Counted from the first letter of the stretch, positions 35,015-43,629 are shown. The stretch: DNA of 64,000 nucleotides from Microbacterium sp. 1.5R (GCF_007667425.1 NZ_VDRC01000002.1:62001-126000); one strand, 5' to 3'. Program-made: numbers and translations. The notes: generated by a model from the sequence alone, not told the origin.

Positions 35015-35673
35015 TGTCGCAGAACAACCCCACAGCGGTGTCGGCGGTCGTCGGGCAGCGTCTCTCGTTCGGAGCAGGCCCAGGACGAGCTGCGGCGCTG
35101 CTGAAGAACCTCACCATGCCGGCCGTCCTGGTCGCCTTCGCCACGTATCTGCTCGTGGGCATCGTCACGATGAAGGTGCCCGAGGGGACCGCGTTCCCCG
35201 GGCCGCAGTTCTTCCCGCTGCTGATCATGGCGGGGCTGTACGCCTTCGCCGTCGTCCTGGGCGCGGGTGCGGTGCGCGAGCACCGCGCTGAGTCCGGCGC
35301 GGGCGCCGCGGCCACGGCATCCGTCTCGGCGGAGCCGGCGGTGGCGTCGGCCGCCCCGGCATCCGCATCGGCAGCCACTCCGGCATCCGCAGCCGCGCCG
35401 GAGGAGACGACCGTGCAGCGCACGGTCCGTGTCGACGTGAAGTCGCTCGCCTGGGTGGTGGGCTCGTTCCTCGTGTTCTCCCTCGTGTTGAACATCCTCG
35501 GCTGGATCATCGCCGCAGGACTCCTGTTCTGGTGCATCGCCCGCGGGTTCGGTTCGACCCGCTGGCTCTTCAGCCTCGTGGTCGGTCTGACCGTGAGCTC
35601 GCTCTCGTACATCGCGTTCGACATGGCGCTCGGCATGTCGCTGCCCTCGGGCATTCTCGGCTGGGGGTTCTGA
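35014..35673 (+). CDS. tctB: Tripartite tricarboxylate transporter small subunit TctB
   Basis: A 219-aa membrane subunit with four hydrophobic segments (about 33-52, 62-85, 140-175 as a pair, 190-210) that partners TctA. Between segments 2 and 3 there is an unusual 40-residue linker almost entirely Ala/Ser/Pro/Glu, encoded by repeats of the word GCATCC. Typical TctB proteins are about 140-160 aa, so this linker explains the extra length. The start ATG overlaps the tctC stop (TGATG) and tctA begins 1 bp after its stop, so all three are coupled. Confidence 0.87.
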   Translation: MSQNNPTAVSAVVGQRLSFGAGPGRAAALLKNLTMPAVLVAFATYLLVGIVTMKVPEGTAFPGPQFFPLLIMAGLYAFAVVLGAGAVREHRAESGAGAAATASVSAEPAVASAAPASASAATPASAAAPEETTVQRTVRVDVKSLAWVVGSFLVFSLVLNILGWIIAAGLLFWCIARGFGSTRWLFSLVVGLTVSSLSYIAFDMALGMSLPSGILGWGF

Positions 35674-35674
35674 C

Positions 35675-37207
35675 ATGGATGTGCTGCAGCTTCTCACGGA
35701 GGGCTTCGCCGGTGCGCTCACCTGGCAGAACCTCGTCTGGGTGCTGATCGGATGCCTGCTTGGCACCGCGGTCGGCGTGATGCCCGGTCTCGGCTCCTCG
35801 ATGGCGGTCGCCCTGCTGCTGCCGGTGACTTTCTCGCTCGAACCGACGGCCGCGTTCATCATGTTCGCCGGCGTGTACTTCGGCGGCCTCTTCGGCGACT
35901 CCACCATGGGCATCCTGATGAACACCCCGGGGCAGGCCTCGGCCATCGCGTCGACCATCGAAGGTCACAAGATGGCCCGTAACGGACGAGCGGCGCAGGC
36001 CCTCGCGACCGCGGCGATCGGCGCGTTCATCGGCGGCTTCATCGGATCGATCGTCGTGGTCTTCCTGGCGCCGGCGCTGGCCGACTTCTCGAGCCGCTTC
36101 GGCCCGGCTGAGTTCTTCGCGCTCGCCGTCTTCGCCTTCGTCGCGACGTCGTCGGTCGTCACCGACAACGTCATCAAGGGCCTGACCTCGCTGTTCATCG
36201 GTCTCGGCATCGCCGTCATCGGGGTCGACGGCGTCTCGGGCGCCCCGCGCTTCACGATGGGGTCGCCGAACCTCTTCGACGGTGTCTCGCTGGTCACCGT
36301 GACCGTGGCCATCCTCGCGCTCGGCGAGGTCATCTACGTCGCCTGCCTGGAGCGGCACATGAAGGACAAGGCGCTCATCAAGCCGTCGGGGCGGCCCTGG
36401 CTGTCGCGGCGCGAGTTCCGGGAGGCGACGCCGGCGTGGCTCCGGGGCACGGCCATCGGGCTCCCGTTCGGCGTGGTGCCCGCTGGCGGCTCCGAGATCC
36501 CGACCTTCCTCGCGTACGGCCTCGAGAAGCGCCTCGATGCGCGCCGGTCGCGCCCGAAGTTCGGCACAGGGGCGATCCGCGGCCTTGCCGCACCGGAGGC
36601 GGCGGGCAACTCCACGACCAGCATGGCCATGGGCGCGCTGCTGGCCCTGGGCCTGCCGATCTCGGCGACCGCCGCGATCATGCTCGCCGCCTTCCGCCAG
36701 TACGGGTTGCAGCCGGGACCGCTGCTGTTCGAGCGGGCGCCCGAGCTCGTGTGGGCGCTGCTGGCGAGCTTCTTCATCGCGATGGTGGTGCTGCTCATCC
36801 TGAACCTGCCGTTCGCGATGCTCTGGGCCAAGCTGCTGCTCATCCCGCGCCCGTACCTGTACGCCGGCATCACGCTCTTCTGCGCTCTCGGGATCTACGC
36901 CACGAGCGGCTCGGCGTTCGATCTGCTCATGCTGCTGGGCATCGGGCTGCTCGGTTTCCTCATGCGGGCGCTCGACTACCCGCTCGCGCCGCTGATCATC
37001 GGCATGGTGCTCGGGCCGCTGGCCGAGACCAGCCTGCGGGATGCCGCGATGAGCGCCAACGGCGACTTCTCGGTGCTCGTCCAGGGGCCGATCTCGATCT
37101 CGCTGTATGTGATCCTCGCCGTCGTGCTGCTGCTCGCGGTCCGCGGGCGCATCGTGGCGCGGGCCCAGGCGAAGGCCGACGCGAAGAAGGAGACCGTCGA
37201 GGCGTGA
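35675..37207 (+). CDS. tctA: Tripartite tricarboxylate transporter large subunit TctA
   Basis: A 510-aa polytopic permease of the TctA family with about 11-12 membrane segments, which moves citrate or another carboxylate with sodium or proton. The hallmark N-terminal sequence is present: GVMPGLGSSMAVALLLPVTF followed by FGGLFGDSTMGILMNTPGQA. The second conserved repeat is FGVVPAGGSEIPTFLAYGLE with AAPEAAGNSTTSMAMGALLA. Length is normal. It is the last gene of tctCBA and is followed by a long hairpin terminator. Confidence 0.93.
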   Translation: MDVLQLLTEGFAGALTWQNLVWVLIGCLLGTAVGVMPGLGSSMAVALLLPVTFSLEPTAAFIMFAGVYFGGLFGDSTMGILMNTPGQASAIASTIEGHKMARNGRAAQALATAAIGAFIGGFIGSIVVVFLAPALADFSSRFGPAEFFALAVFAFVATSSVVTDNVIKGLTSLFIGLGIAVIGVDGVSGAPRFTMGSPNLFDGVSLVTVTVAILALGEVIYVACLERHMKDKALIKPSGRPWLSRREFREATPAWLRGTAIGLPFGVVPAGGSEIPTFLAYGLEKRLDARRSRPKFGTGAIRGLAAPEAAGNSTTSMAMGALLALGLPISATAAIMLAAFRQYGLQPGPLLFERAPELVWALLASFFIAMVVLLILNLPFAMLWAKLLLIPRPYLYAGITLFCALGIYATSGSAFDLLMLLGIGLLGFLMRALDYPLAPLIIGMVLGPLAETSLRDAAMSANGDFSVLVQGPISISLYVILAVVLLLAVRGRIVARAQAKADAKKETVEA

Positions 37208-37230
37208 CGCCGCCCGCGGATCCCCGGGCT

Positions 37231-37275
37231 CGGAAGATCGGAAACGCATCGGAAGCGATGCGTTCCGATCTTCCG
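37231..37275. terminator. Long hairpin terminator between tctA and LysR gene
   Basis: The arms at 37231-37251 and 37256-37275 pair over 20 bp with a single bulged A, around a GAAG loop. It lies between convergent genes and is symmetrical enough to act in both directions. The length is unusual, as most terminators here have 8-14 bp stems. Confidence 0.8.
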
Positions 37276-37304
37276 TCGGCGCATGGCCCCGCACGCGCGC
37301 TGTC

Positions 37305-38246
37305 TCAGCCGATCAGCGCGACCCCGAACTCCGCCACGACCGCTCGCAGCTCGTCGAGGTACCGCTGCGCCTGCTCGGTGAGGGGGATGGCCGATTGGCC
37401 GATCCAGCCGATCTCGATGCGCTCGTCGACCTCGAGCGGGATGGCGACGATCTCGGGATCGAGGTCGTCGCTGATGATTCCCGTCGAGATCGTGTACCCG
37501 TCGAGGCCGATCATGAGGTTGAAGATGGTCGCGCGATCCGAGACGCGGATCTCCTGCGCGCTCGACAGGGTCGAGAGGATCTCCTCGGCGAAGTAGAACG
37601 AGTTGTTCGCCCCCTGATCGAAGGTCAGGCGGGGGAGACCGGCGAGGTCGTCGAGCGTCACGTGGTGGCGGGCGGCGAGCGGATTCTTGCGCGAGATGAA
37701 GATGTGCGGATCCGCGAGGAACAGCGGGTGGAAAGCGAGACCCGAGTCCCGGAGCAACTTGTCGATGACGCTGCGGTTGAAGTCGTTGCGGTAGAGGATG
37801 CCGAGTTCGCTGCGCAGCGTGCGGACGTCTTCGATGATGTCCCAGGTGCGCGTCTCGCGCAGGGAGAACTCGTACTCGGCAGCGCCGCTGGCCTTCACCA
37901 TGCGCACGAAGGCGTCGATCACGAACGAGTAGTGCTGTGCCGAGACGCCGAGCAGCCTCCGCGACGGCGGTCGGCCGAGGTAGCGCTGCTCGAGCAGTGC
38001 CACCTGCTCCGTGACCTGCCGGGCGTAGCCGAGGAACTCGATGCCGTCTGTCGTGAGCGTCACTCCCCGCGCCGAGCGCAGCAACAGGGTGCGGCCTGCT
38101 CTCGCCTCGAGGTCTTTCATCGCGGCCGACATCGTGGGCTGCGAGACGTAGAGCAGATCGGCGGCGGCGCTGATCGAGCCCTCCGCCGCGACCTCGACGA
38201 AATAGAGGAGCTGTTGCAGCGTGATGCCGCTCGATCCGCGTGCCAT
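37305..38246 (-). CDS. LysR-family regulator, divergent from mesX-mesD
   Basis: A 313-aa LysR-type regulator. The N-terminal winged helix spans about residues 8-65 (LLYFVEVAAEGSISAAADLL, VSQPTMSAAMKDLEARAGRT), followed by the two-lobe effector domain from about 95 with FISRKNPLAARHHVTLDDLA. The start ATG at 38246 follows TATAGT (38260-38255 on the minus strand) by 8 nt, so the leader is minimal. It is divergent from the DUF1852/methionine synthase pair, with a dyad in the gap, so it probably controls methionine synthesis genes, possibly in response to homocysteine or methionine. That effector is a guess from context. Confidence 0.88.
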   Translation of the reverse strand: MARGSSGITLQQLLYFVEVAAEGSISAAADLLYVSQPTMSAAMKDLEARAGRTLLLRSARGVTLTTDGIEFLGYARQVTEQVALLEQRYLGRPPSRRLLGVSAQHYSFVIDAFVRMVKASGAAEYEFSLRETRTWDIIEDVRTLRSELGILYRNDFNRSVIDKLLRDSGLAFHPLFLADPHIFISRKNPLAARHHVTLDDLAGLPRLTFDQGANNSFYFAEEILSTLSSAQEIRVSDRATIFNLMIGLDGYTISTGIISDDLDPEIVAIPLEVDERIEIGWIGQSAIPLTEQAQRYLDELRAVVAEFGVALIG

Positions 38247-38255
38247 AGGTAGAGA

Positions 38256-38271
38256 CTATATCGGCGCATAG
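38256..38271. promoter_or_regulatory. LysR-type dyad upstream of mesX
   Basis: CTAT-N8-ATAG overlaps the -10 box of the LysR gene and lies about 100 bp before mesX. It is short, but its position fits autorepression with activation of the divergent operon, as is usual for LysR regulators. Confidence 0.4.
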
Positions 38272-38370
38272 CTCGCGGTAGTTACCCGATGGGCCGGGTC
38301 TCGCCGCACCATGGAGTCACAGACTTCCGCGCGGCCGACCCTGGTCGCTCAGCCAGCAGATGGGCCGCTC

Positions 38371-39366
38371 ATGGCGAACGATTTCACGTTCCACATCACC
38401 ACCACGCGCTTCGACGAGGACTATTCGCCCTCCGACGACTCGCGCATCACGACGAACTTCGCGAACCTCGCCCGCGGTGAACAGCGTCAGCAGAACCTCC
38501 GTAACGCCCTCACGATGATCGACCGCCGGTTCAACGACCTCGCGCACTGGGACAACCCGACGCGCGACCGCTACACGCTCGAACTGGAGATCGTCTCGGC
38601 GGGGCTGGAGTTCACCGCCGACGGTGAGGACAAGACGTTCCCGCTGCTCGAGGTCCTCGACATCCAGATCCTCGACCGGCAGACCGGACGGCGCCACCAC
38701 GGCATCGTCGGCAACAACTTCTCGTCGTACGTCCGCGACTTCGACTTCAGCGTGGTGCTGCCGGCGGCGGCGGAAGCCGCGGGCAGATTCACCGTCCCCG
38801 ACGACTTCGGCGACCTGCACGGCAAGCTGTTCCGCCACTTCCTCGACTCCGAGGCGTACCGCGAGCGGTTCACGACGTCGCCCGTGATCTGCATCAGCGT
38901 CTCGACGAGCAAGGAGTACCGCCGCACTGAGAACCACCATCCGATCCTCGGTGTCGAGTACGTGCAGGATGACGAGGGCTCCCTCACCGACGCCTACTTC
39001 GGGAAGATGGGGCTGCGGGTGCGGTACTTCATGCCCCCGGGTGCTGTCGCGCCGCTGGCGTTCTACTTCGAGGGCGACCTGCTCTGCGACTACTCGAACC
39101 TGCAGCTGGCGGGCACCATCAGCACGATGGAGACCTTCCAGAAGATCTACCGCCCGGAGATCTACAACGCGAACTCCGCAGCGGCGAGCGTCTACCGGCC
39201 GACCCTGGACCAGCAGGACTATTCATCGACGCAGATCGCGTACGACCGCGAGGAGCGCAACCAGCTCGCCCGCTCGCAGGGCAGGTACACCGAGGAGCAC
39301 TTCGTGAAGCCGCACGGCGACGTGCTCGCGCAGTGGGCCGCCGACTACTCGGCTGCGGCCGCCTGA
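38371..39366 (+). CDS. mesX: DUF1852 protein, MesX-type partner of MesD
   Basis: A 331-aa protein of the DUF1852 family (starts MANDFTFHITTTRFDEDYSP, then TTNFANLARGEQRQQNLRNA). This family is known as MesX, required together with MesD for an oxygen-dependent, folate- and cobalamin-independent methionine synthase reaction. The chosen start at 38371 matches the family N-terminus; an in-frame ATG at 38311 would add 20 nonconserved residues. No membrane segment or signal peptide is present, and the chemistry MesX performs is not established as far as I know. It is 15 bp upstream of mesD and divergent from a LysR gene. Confidence 0.87.
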   Translation: MANDFTFHITTTRFDEDYSPSDDSRITTNFANLARGEQRQQNLRNALTMIDRRFNDLAHWDNPTRDRYTLELEIVSAGLEFTADGEDKTFPLLEVLDIQILDRQTGRRHHGIVGNNFSSYVRDFDFSVVLPAAAEAAGRFTVPDDFGDLHGKLFRHFLDSEAYRERFTTSPVICISVSTSKEYRRTENHHPILGVEYVQDDEGSLTDAYFGKMGLRVRYFMPPGAVAPLAFYFEGDLLCDYSNLQLAGTISTMETFQKIYRPEIYNANSAAASVYRPTLDQQDYSSTQIAYDREERNQLARSQGRYTEEHFVKPHGDVLAQWAADYSAAAA

Positions 39367-39381
39367 CTCCGGAGACGACTC

Positions 39382-40410
39382 GTGAACTCCCTCCTCCCCA
39401 CCTCCATCGTGGGCAGCCTTCCCAAGCCCTCATGGCTCGCCCAGCCCGAGACCCTCTGGTCGCCCTGGAAGCTCGAGGGCGACGCGCTCGTCGAGGGCAA
39501 GCAGGATGCTCTGCGCAGCGCCGTGCAGGAGCAGTCGCGCCGCGGCATCGACATCATCAGCGACGGTGAGCAGACCCGCCAGCACTTCGTCACGACGTTC
39601 ATCGAGCACCTCAGCGGGGTGGACTTCGACCAGCGCGAGACGGTGCGCATCCGCGACCGGTACGACGCGAGCGTGCCGACCGTCGTCGGTGCGGTGACCC
39701 GCGAGAAGCCGGTCTTCGTCGAGGACGCGCGGTTCCTGCGGCAGCAGACCGACCAGCGCATCAAATGGGCGCTGCCTGGCCCGATGACGATGATCGACAC
39801 GCTCTCCGACCGGCACTACCGCAGCCGCGAGAAGCTCGCGTGGGAGTTCGCGACGATCCTCAACCAAGAGGCGAGGGAGCTCGAAGCGGCCGGCGTCGAC
39901 GTCATCCAGTTCGACGAGCCCGCCTTCAACGTCTTCTTCGACGAGCTGAAGGACTGGGGAGTCGCGACCCTGGAGCGCGCGGCCGAGGGGCTGCGCGCCG
40001 AGACCGTCGTGCACATCTGCTACGGCTACGGCATCAAGGCGAACACGGACTGGAAGGCCACGCTCGGGCCCGAGTGGCGTCAGTACGAGGAGTCGTTCCC
40101 GCTGCTGCAGAAGTCGATCATCGACACCGTGTCACTCGAACGCGCACACTCGCACGTCCCCCTCGACCTCGTCGAGCTGATCCGCGGCAAGAACGTCATG
40201 CTCGGCGCGATCGATGTGGCGAGCGACAGGGTCGAGACGCCGGAGGAGGTCGCGGACGTCCTGCGCCAGGCGCTCGACTTCGTGGACGCCGACAAGCTCG
40301 TGCCGAGCACGAACTGCGGCATGGCGCCGCTGCCACGGGGCGCCGCCCTCGCGAAGCTCAGCGCCCTGAGCGCGGGCGCCGCGATCGTGCGGGACGAGCT
40401 CGCCGGCTGA
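39382..40410 (+). CDS. mesD: Core-MetE methionine synthase, MesD type
   Basis: A 342-aa protein equivalent to the C-terminal catalytic half of MetE, without the N-terminal folate-binding half. Zinc ligands are visible as His211 and Cys213 in VVHICYGYG and Cys312 in STNCGMAPLP, and Asp/Glu for homocysteine binding in VIQFDEPAF. Its pairing with DUF1852 is the hallmark of MesD among folate-independent methionine synthases. It would methylate homocysteine using a donor other than methyl-tetrahydrofolate; the natural donor is unresolved. GTG start at 39382 with CCGGAG 8 nt upstream. The two genes are almost certainly co-transcribed. Confidence 0.87.
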   Translation: MNSLLPTSIVGSLPKPSWLAQPETLWSPWKLEGDALVEGKQDALRSAVQEQSRRGIDIISDGEQTRQHFVTTFIEHLSGVDFDQRETVRIRDRYDASVPTVVGAVTREKPVFVEDARFLRQQTDQRIKWALPGPMTMIDTLSDRHYRSREKLAWEFATILNQEARELEAAGVDVIQFDEPAFNVFFDELKDWGVATLERAAEGLRAETVVHICYGYGIKANTDWKATLGPEWRQYEESFPLLQKSIIDTVSLERAHSHVPLDLVELIRGKNVMLGAIDVASDRVETPEEVADVLRQALDFVDADKLVPSTNCGMAPLPRGAALAKLSALSAGAAIVRDELAG

Positions 40411-40438
40411 GTCCGAAGGGTCGGCCGGCGGGATGCCG

Positions 40439-41371
40439 TCAGTCGAGCAGACTGGTGATCGCGGGGTCGCGGCGGGCTACCTCGGCGGCGGTCGCCACGA
40501 TGACCCTCCGCATCGCGGCGACGGCGACCGCGGGGGTGACGTCGGCGCGGTGCGCGAGGCTCACGGTGCGCCGCATCATCGGGTGCGTGAGGCGCACCGA
40601 CCTCAGCGCCGGCTGATCGAGCAGCACCATGGCCGGCACGACGGCGACGCCCACTCCGCGCTCGACGAAGCGGAGCACGGCATCCATCTCCGCCCCCTCG
40701 AGCACATGGGTGGGCGTGAGTCCGGCGGAGCGGAACGCGGCATCCGTCGTCGCACGCAGCTCGTACGTCTCGTCGAGTGCGATGAGGGGGAGCGTGGCGA
40801 GGTGGTCGAGGCCGATGGCCGGGGTCACCGCGACGGGAGGCTGGGATGCGGCCGAGACGACCACCAGCTCCTCGGTGAGCAGCTGCATCCGGCTGAGGCT
40901 GAAGCCCGACGGCGGCGGGCCCTCCGACTCCGTGATGAGGGCGATGTCCACGGCGCCGACGGCGAGCTGCTCGACGAGCAGGCGCGACCCGCTCTCGACG
41001 AGGTGCAGGTCGACGCCGGGGTGCGCCGCGTGGAACGTGCTGATGGCTTCGGCGACGAGGCTGATGCAGAGGGTGGGCGGCGCTCCGAGCCGTACCCGTC
41101 CTCGTCGGAGTCCGGCCAGCTCGCCCATCTCCTCGCGGATGGCCTCGGCCTCGGCCAGCATCCGCTGCGCGCGGGGGAGCAGCGCCTCGCCCGCCGCTGT
41201 GAGGTTGATGTGGCCGCGCGCCCGGTGGAACAGCTCGGCGCCGAGTTCGCGTTCGAGCGTCGAGATCTGCCGGCTCAGCGAGGGCTGCGCGAGGTGCAGG
41301 TGCTCGGACGCACGGGTGAAGTGTCCCAAACGGGCCACCTCGACGAACCCCCGCAGCTGCTCCAGATTCAT
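40439..41371 (-). CDS. LysR-family regulator beside flavoprotein gene
   Basis: A 310-aa LysR-type regulator of the CbbR/CynR-like group. The winged helix occupies residues 1-60 (GFVEVARLGHFTRASEHLHL, AQPSLSRQISTLERELGAEL), and the effector domain starts near 90 (GRVRLGAPPTLC). The ATG at 41371 lies 6 nt after TAGACT (41383-41378 on the minus strand), so the message is probably leaderless. It is divergent from the fumarate-reductase-type flavoprotein, with a perfect inverted repeat between, and most likely activates that gene. The effector is unknown, perhaps a C4 acid. Confidence 0.87.
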   Translation of the reverse strand: MNLEQLRGFVEVARLGHFTRASEHLHLAQPSLSRQISTLERELGAELFHRARGHINLTAAGEALLPRAQRMLAEAEAIREEMGELAGLRRGRVRLGAPPTLCISLVAEAISTFHAAHPGVDLHLVESGSRLLVEQLAVGAVDIALITESEGPPPSGFSLSRMQLLTEELVVVSAASQPPVAVTPAIGLDHLATLPLIALDETYELRATTDAAFRSAGLTPTHVLEGAEMDAVLRFVERGVGVAVVPAMVLLDQPALRSVRLTHPMMRRTVSLAHRADVTPAVAVAAMRRVIVATAAEVARRDPAITSLLD

Positions 41372-41413
41372 GCCTGCAGTCTATCGATACCAGTAGAACA
41401 ATGCATTGGAGTT

Positions 41414-41429
41414 ATTAGGATCGCCTAAT
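41414..41429. promoter_or_regulatory. Inverted repeat upstream of the flavoprotein gene
   Basis: ATTAGG-ATCG-CCTAAT is a perfect 6-bp-arm palindrome, 14 bp before the flavoprotein start, in an AT-richer gap that also contains AATGCATT (41400-41407). It is a candidate LysR binding or promoter-proximal site. Confidence 0.5.
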
Positions 41430-41442
41430 TAGCGTCGAAGGC

Positions 41443-43173
41443 ATGAGTACACGCGAACGGCAGATCTCCACCACGGTCCTCGTCATCGGGACGGGCGGGT
41501 CCGGCCTCCGCGCGGCGATCGAGGTCGCCGAGCACGGCATCGACGTCCTCGCCGTCGGCAAGCGGCCCCGACAGGACGCGCACACCTCGCTTGCGGCGGG
41601 CGGCATCAACGCCGCCCTCGGCACCATGGATTCCGACGACAGCTGGCAGCAGCACGCCGCCGACACGATCAAGGAGAGCTACCTGCTCGCCAATCCGCAC
41701 ACGGTCGAGATCGTGACGCAGGGCGCCGAACGCGGCATCCGCGATCTCGAACGCTGGGGCATGGACTTCGCGCGCGAGGACGACGGCCGCATCTCGCAGC
41801 GGTTCTTCGGTGCGCACACCTTCCGCCGCACGGCGTTCGCCGGCGACTACACCGGCCTCGAGATCCAGCGCACGCTCGTCGCCAAGGCCGAGCAGCTCGA
41901 CGTGCCGATGCTCGACAACGTCTACATCACGCGGCTGCTCGTGCGCGACAACGTCGTGTTCGGGGCGTACGGCTTCGACCAGGCCGACGGCACCCGCTAC
42001 CTCATCCACGCGGATGCCGTGATCCTCGCCGCAGGAGGGCACAATCGCATCTGGCGACGCACGTCCTCGCGGCGCGACGAGAACACCGGCGACTCGTTCC
42101 GCCTCGCCGTCGAAGCCGGCGCCCGGCTGCGCGATCCCGAGCTCGTGCAGTTCCACCCCTCCGGCATCATCGAGCCCGAGAACGCGGCGGGCACCCTCAT
42201 CTCCGAGGCCGCCCGCGGCGAGGGCGGCATCCTGCGCAACGCGCTCGGCGAGCGCTTCATGGAGAAGTACGACCCCGAGCGCATGGAGCTGTCGACCCGC
42301 GACCGCGTGGCGCTCGCCGCGTACACCGAGATCGCCGAAGGACGAGGCACCGAGAACGGCGGCGTCTGGCTCGATGTGTCACACCTGCCGCGCGAGACGA
42401 TCATGACCCGTCTGCCTCGGGTCTATCAGACGATGATGGAGCTCCAGATGCTCGACATCACCGCCGAGCCGATCGAGATCGCGCCCACCGCGCACTACTC
42501 GATGGGCGGCGTGTGGGTGCGCTCGGAAGACCACCAGACCGACGTCGAGGGTCTCTATGCGATCGGCGAGGCGTCGAGCGGACTGCACGGGGCCAACCGC
42601 CTCGGCGGCAACTCGCTCATCGAGCTGCTCGTCTACGGGCGCATCGTCGGCCAGGCCGCGATGGCGCACGCGGCGGGTCTCGACGCGCAGAAGCGCTCGG
42701 CGGATGCCGTGGCACGGGCCCGCGCGGAGATCGACGATCTGCTGGCCGCCGACGGGCACGAGAACGTCAGGGCGCTGCAGCGGGCCATCCGCAACACCAT
42801 GACCGAGCATGCGGGTGTGGTGCGTTCGGAGGAGGGACTTCGTGCCGGGCTCGCCGACCTCGACCTGATCGAGGGACGGATGGAGGACATCGGCATCCAC
42901 CCCGACATCGCGGGCTTCCAGGATCTCGCGCACGCCTTCGACCTCAAGGCCTCGGTGATCGCGGCGAGGGCCACCCTGGAAGCGGCGCGCGAGCGGCGTG
43001 AGACGCGCGGCTGCCACAACCGCAGCGACTACCCCGACACCGACCCGACGCTGCAGGTGAATCTCGTCTGGAGCCCCGGCACCGGCGTGACCCGCGAGCA
43101 GATTCCGCCGATCTCCGACGAGATCGCCGAGCTGATGCGCGAGGTCGACACGACCGGCAAGCTCGTCGAGTAG
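41443..43173 (+). CDS. Fumarate reductase/succinate dehydrogenase-type flavoprotein
   Basis: A 576-aa FAD protein of the SdhA/FrdA/L-aspartate oxidase family. It has the dinucleotide motif VIGTGGSGLRAAIEVAEHG (residues 14-32), the His-containing segment AHTSLAAGGINAAL where FAD is covalently linked in SdhA, the active-site LVQFHPSGI and SEAARGEGGIL (Arg), then HYSMGGVWV and the C-terminal GEASSGLHGANRLGGNSL. The C-terminal helical domain is full length. No Fe-S or membrane-anchor gene is next to it, so it is either soluble or uses subunits encoded elsewhere. L-aspartate oxidase is an alternative, but no nadA/nadC are nearby. A divergent LysR gene probably regulates it. Confidence 0.83.
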   Translation: MSTRERQISTTVLVIGTGGSGLRAAIEVAEHGIDVLAVGKRPRQDAHTSLAAGGINAALGTMDSDDSWQQHAADTIKESYLLANPHTVEIVTQGAERGIRDLERWGMDFAREDDGRISQRFFGAHTFRRTAFAGDYTGLEIQRTLVAKAEQLDVPMLDNVYITRLLVRDNVVFGAYGFDQADGTRYLIHADAVILAAGGHNRIWRRTSSRRDENTGDSFRLAVEAGARLRDPELVQFHPSGIIEPENAAGTLISEAARGEGGILRNALGERFMEKYDPERMELSTRDRVALAAYTEIAEGRGTENGGVWLDVSHLPRETIMTRLPRVYQTMMELQMLDITAEPIEIAPTAHYSMGGVWVRSEDHQTDVEGLYAIGEASSGLHGANRLGGNSLIELLVYGRIVGQAAMAHAAGLDAQKRSADAVARARAEIDDLLAADGHENVRALQRAIRNTMTEHAGVVRSEEGLRAGLADLDLIEGRMEDIGIHPDIAGFQDLAHAFDLKASVIAARATLEAARERRETRGCHNRSDYPDTDPTLQVNLVWSPGTGVTREQIPPISDEIAELMREVDTTGKLVE

Positions 43174-43201
43174 CCGCGAGTACTCGTTCCGGTCGCAGTC
43201 C

Positions 43202-43230
43202 GTGCCGCCGCCGCGCCCTCGGGGCGGCAC
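43202..43230. terminator. Hairpin between flavoprotein and acidic-protein genes
   Basis: GTGCCGCC (43202-43209) and GGCGGCAC (43223-43230) pair perfectly around a 13-nt loop, 29 bp after the flavoprotein stop and 46 bp beyond the convergent gene's stop. No T-run; probable terminator. Confidence 0.5.
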
Positions 43231-43275
43231 GACCTGCGATCAGAACGCGGGCCCTGAGGTGGGGTAGGAGCCGCC

Positions 43276-43629
43276 TCAGTCGCCCTGGTCCGTCTGCGGA
43301 CCGTCGACGACCCCGATCCCGACCGCCTGATGGTCGGGCTCGGGGTCGTCTCGCTTCGGGGCCTTGGGCTCCTCGCCCGGAGACTTCTCGGTGCTCGGCT
43401 CTTCGAGCTCATCCGTGCTCGGCACCTCGGCGGGGTCGGCGTCCTCCGGGGACTCCGCCTGCTCGGGGGTCTCGGCCTGACCCTCGGTCTGATTCTCCGA
43501 GTCGCTCTCACTGTCGGGAGAGACAGCGGTGATCTCGCCGGCGTCGCCCGACGACGGGGTCGGGGTCGGGGCCTGCGCCTCGGCGTCGAGGTCGGCGGCC
43601 GGGTCCTGCTCGGGTGTGGTGTCGCTCAT
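43276..43629 (-). CDS. Acidic, disordered hypothetical protein
   Basis: A 117-aa protein made almost only of Glu, Asp, Pro, Ser, Thr, Ala and Gln (SDTTPEQDPAADLDAEAQAP near the start; EEPSTEKSPGEEPKAPKRDD near the end). It has no hydrophobic core, signal or membrane segment, so it should be intrinsically disordered. The ATG at 43629 has AAAGGG 6-11 nt upstream; an ATG two codons earlier is possible. It is divergent from the serine dehydratase gene. Frame quality and the ribosome site support a real gene, but the low-complexity composition makes family assignment impossible. Confidence 0.6.
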   Translation of the reverse strand: MSDTTPEQDPAADLDAEAQAPTPTPSSGDAGEITAVSPDSESDSENQTEGQAETPEQAESPEDADPAEVPSTDELEEPSTEKSPGEEPKAPKRDDPEPDHQAVGIGVVDGPQTDQGD

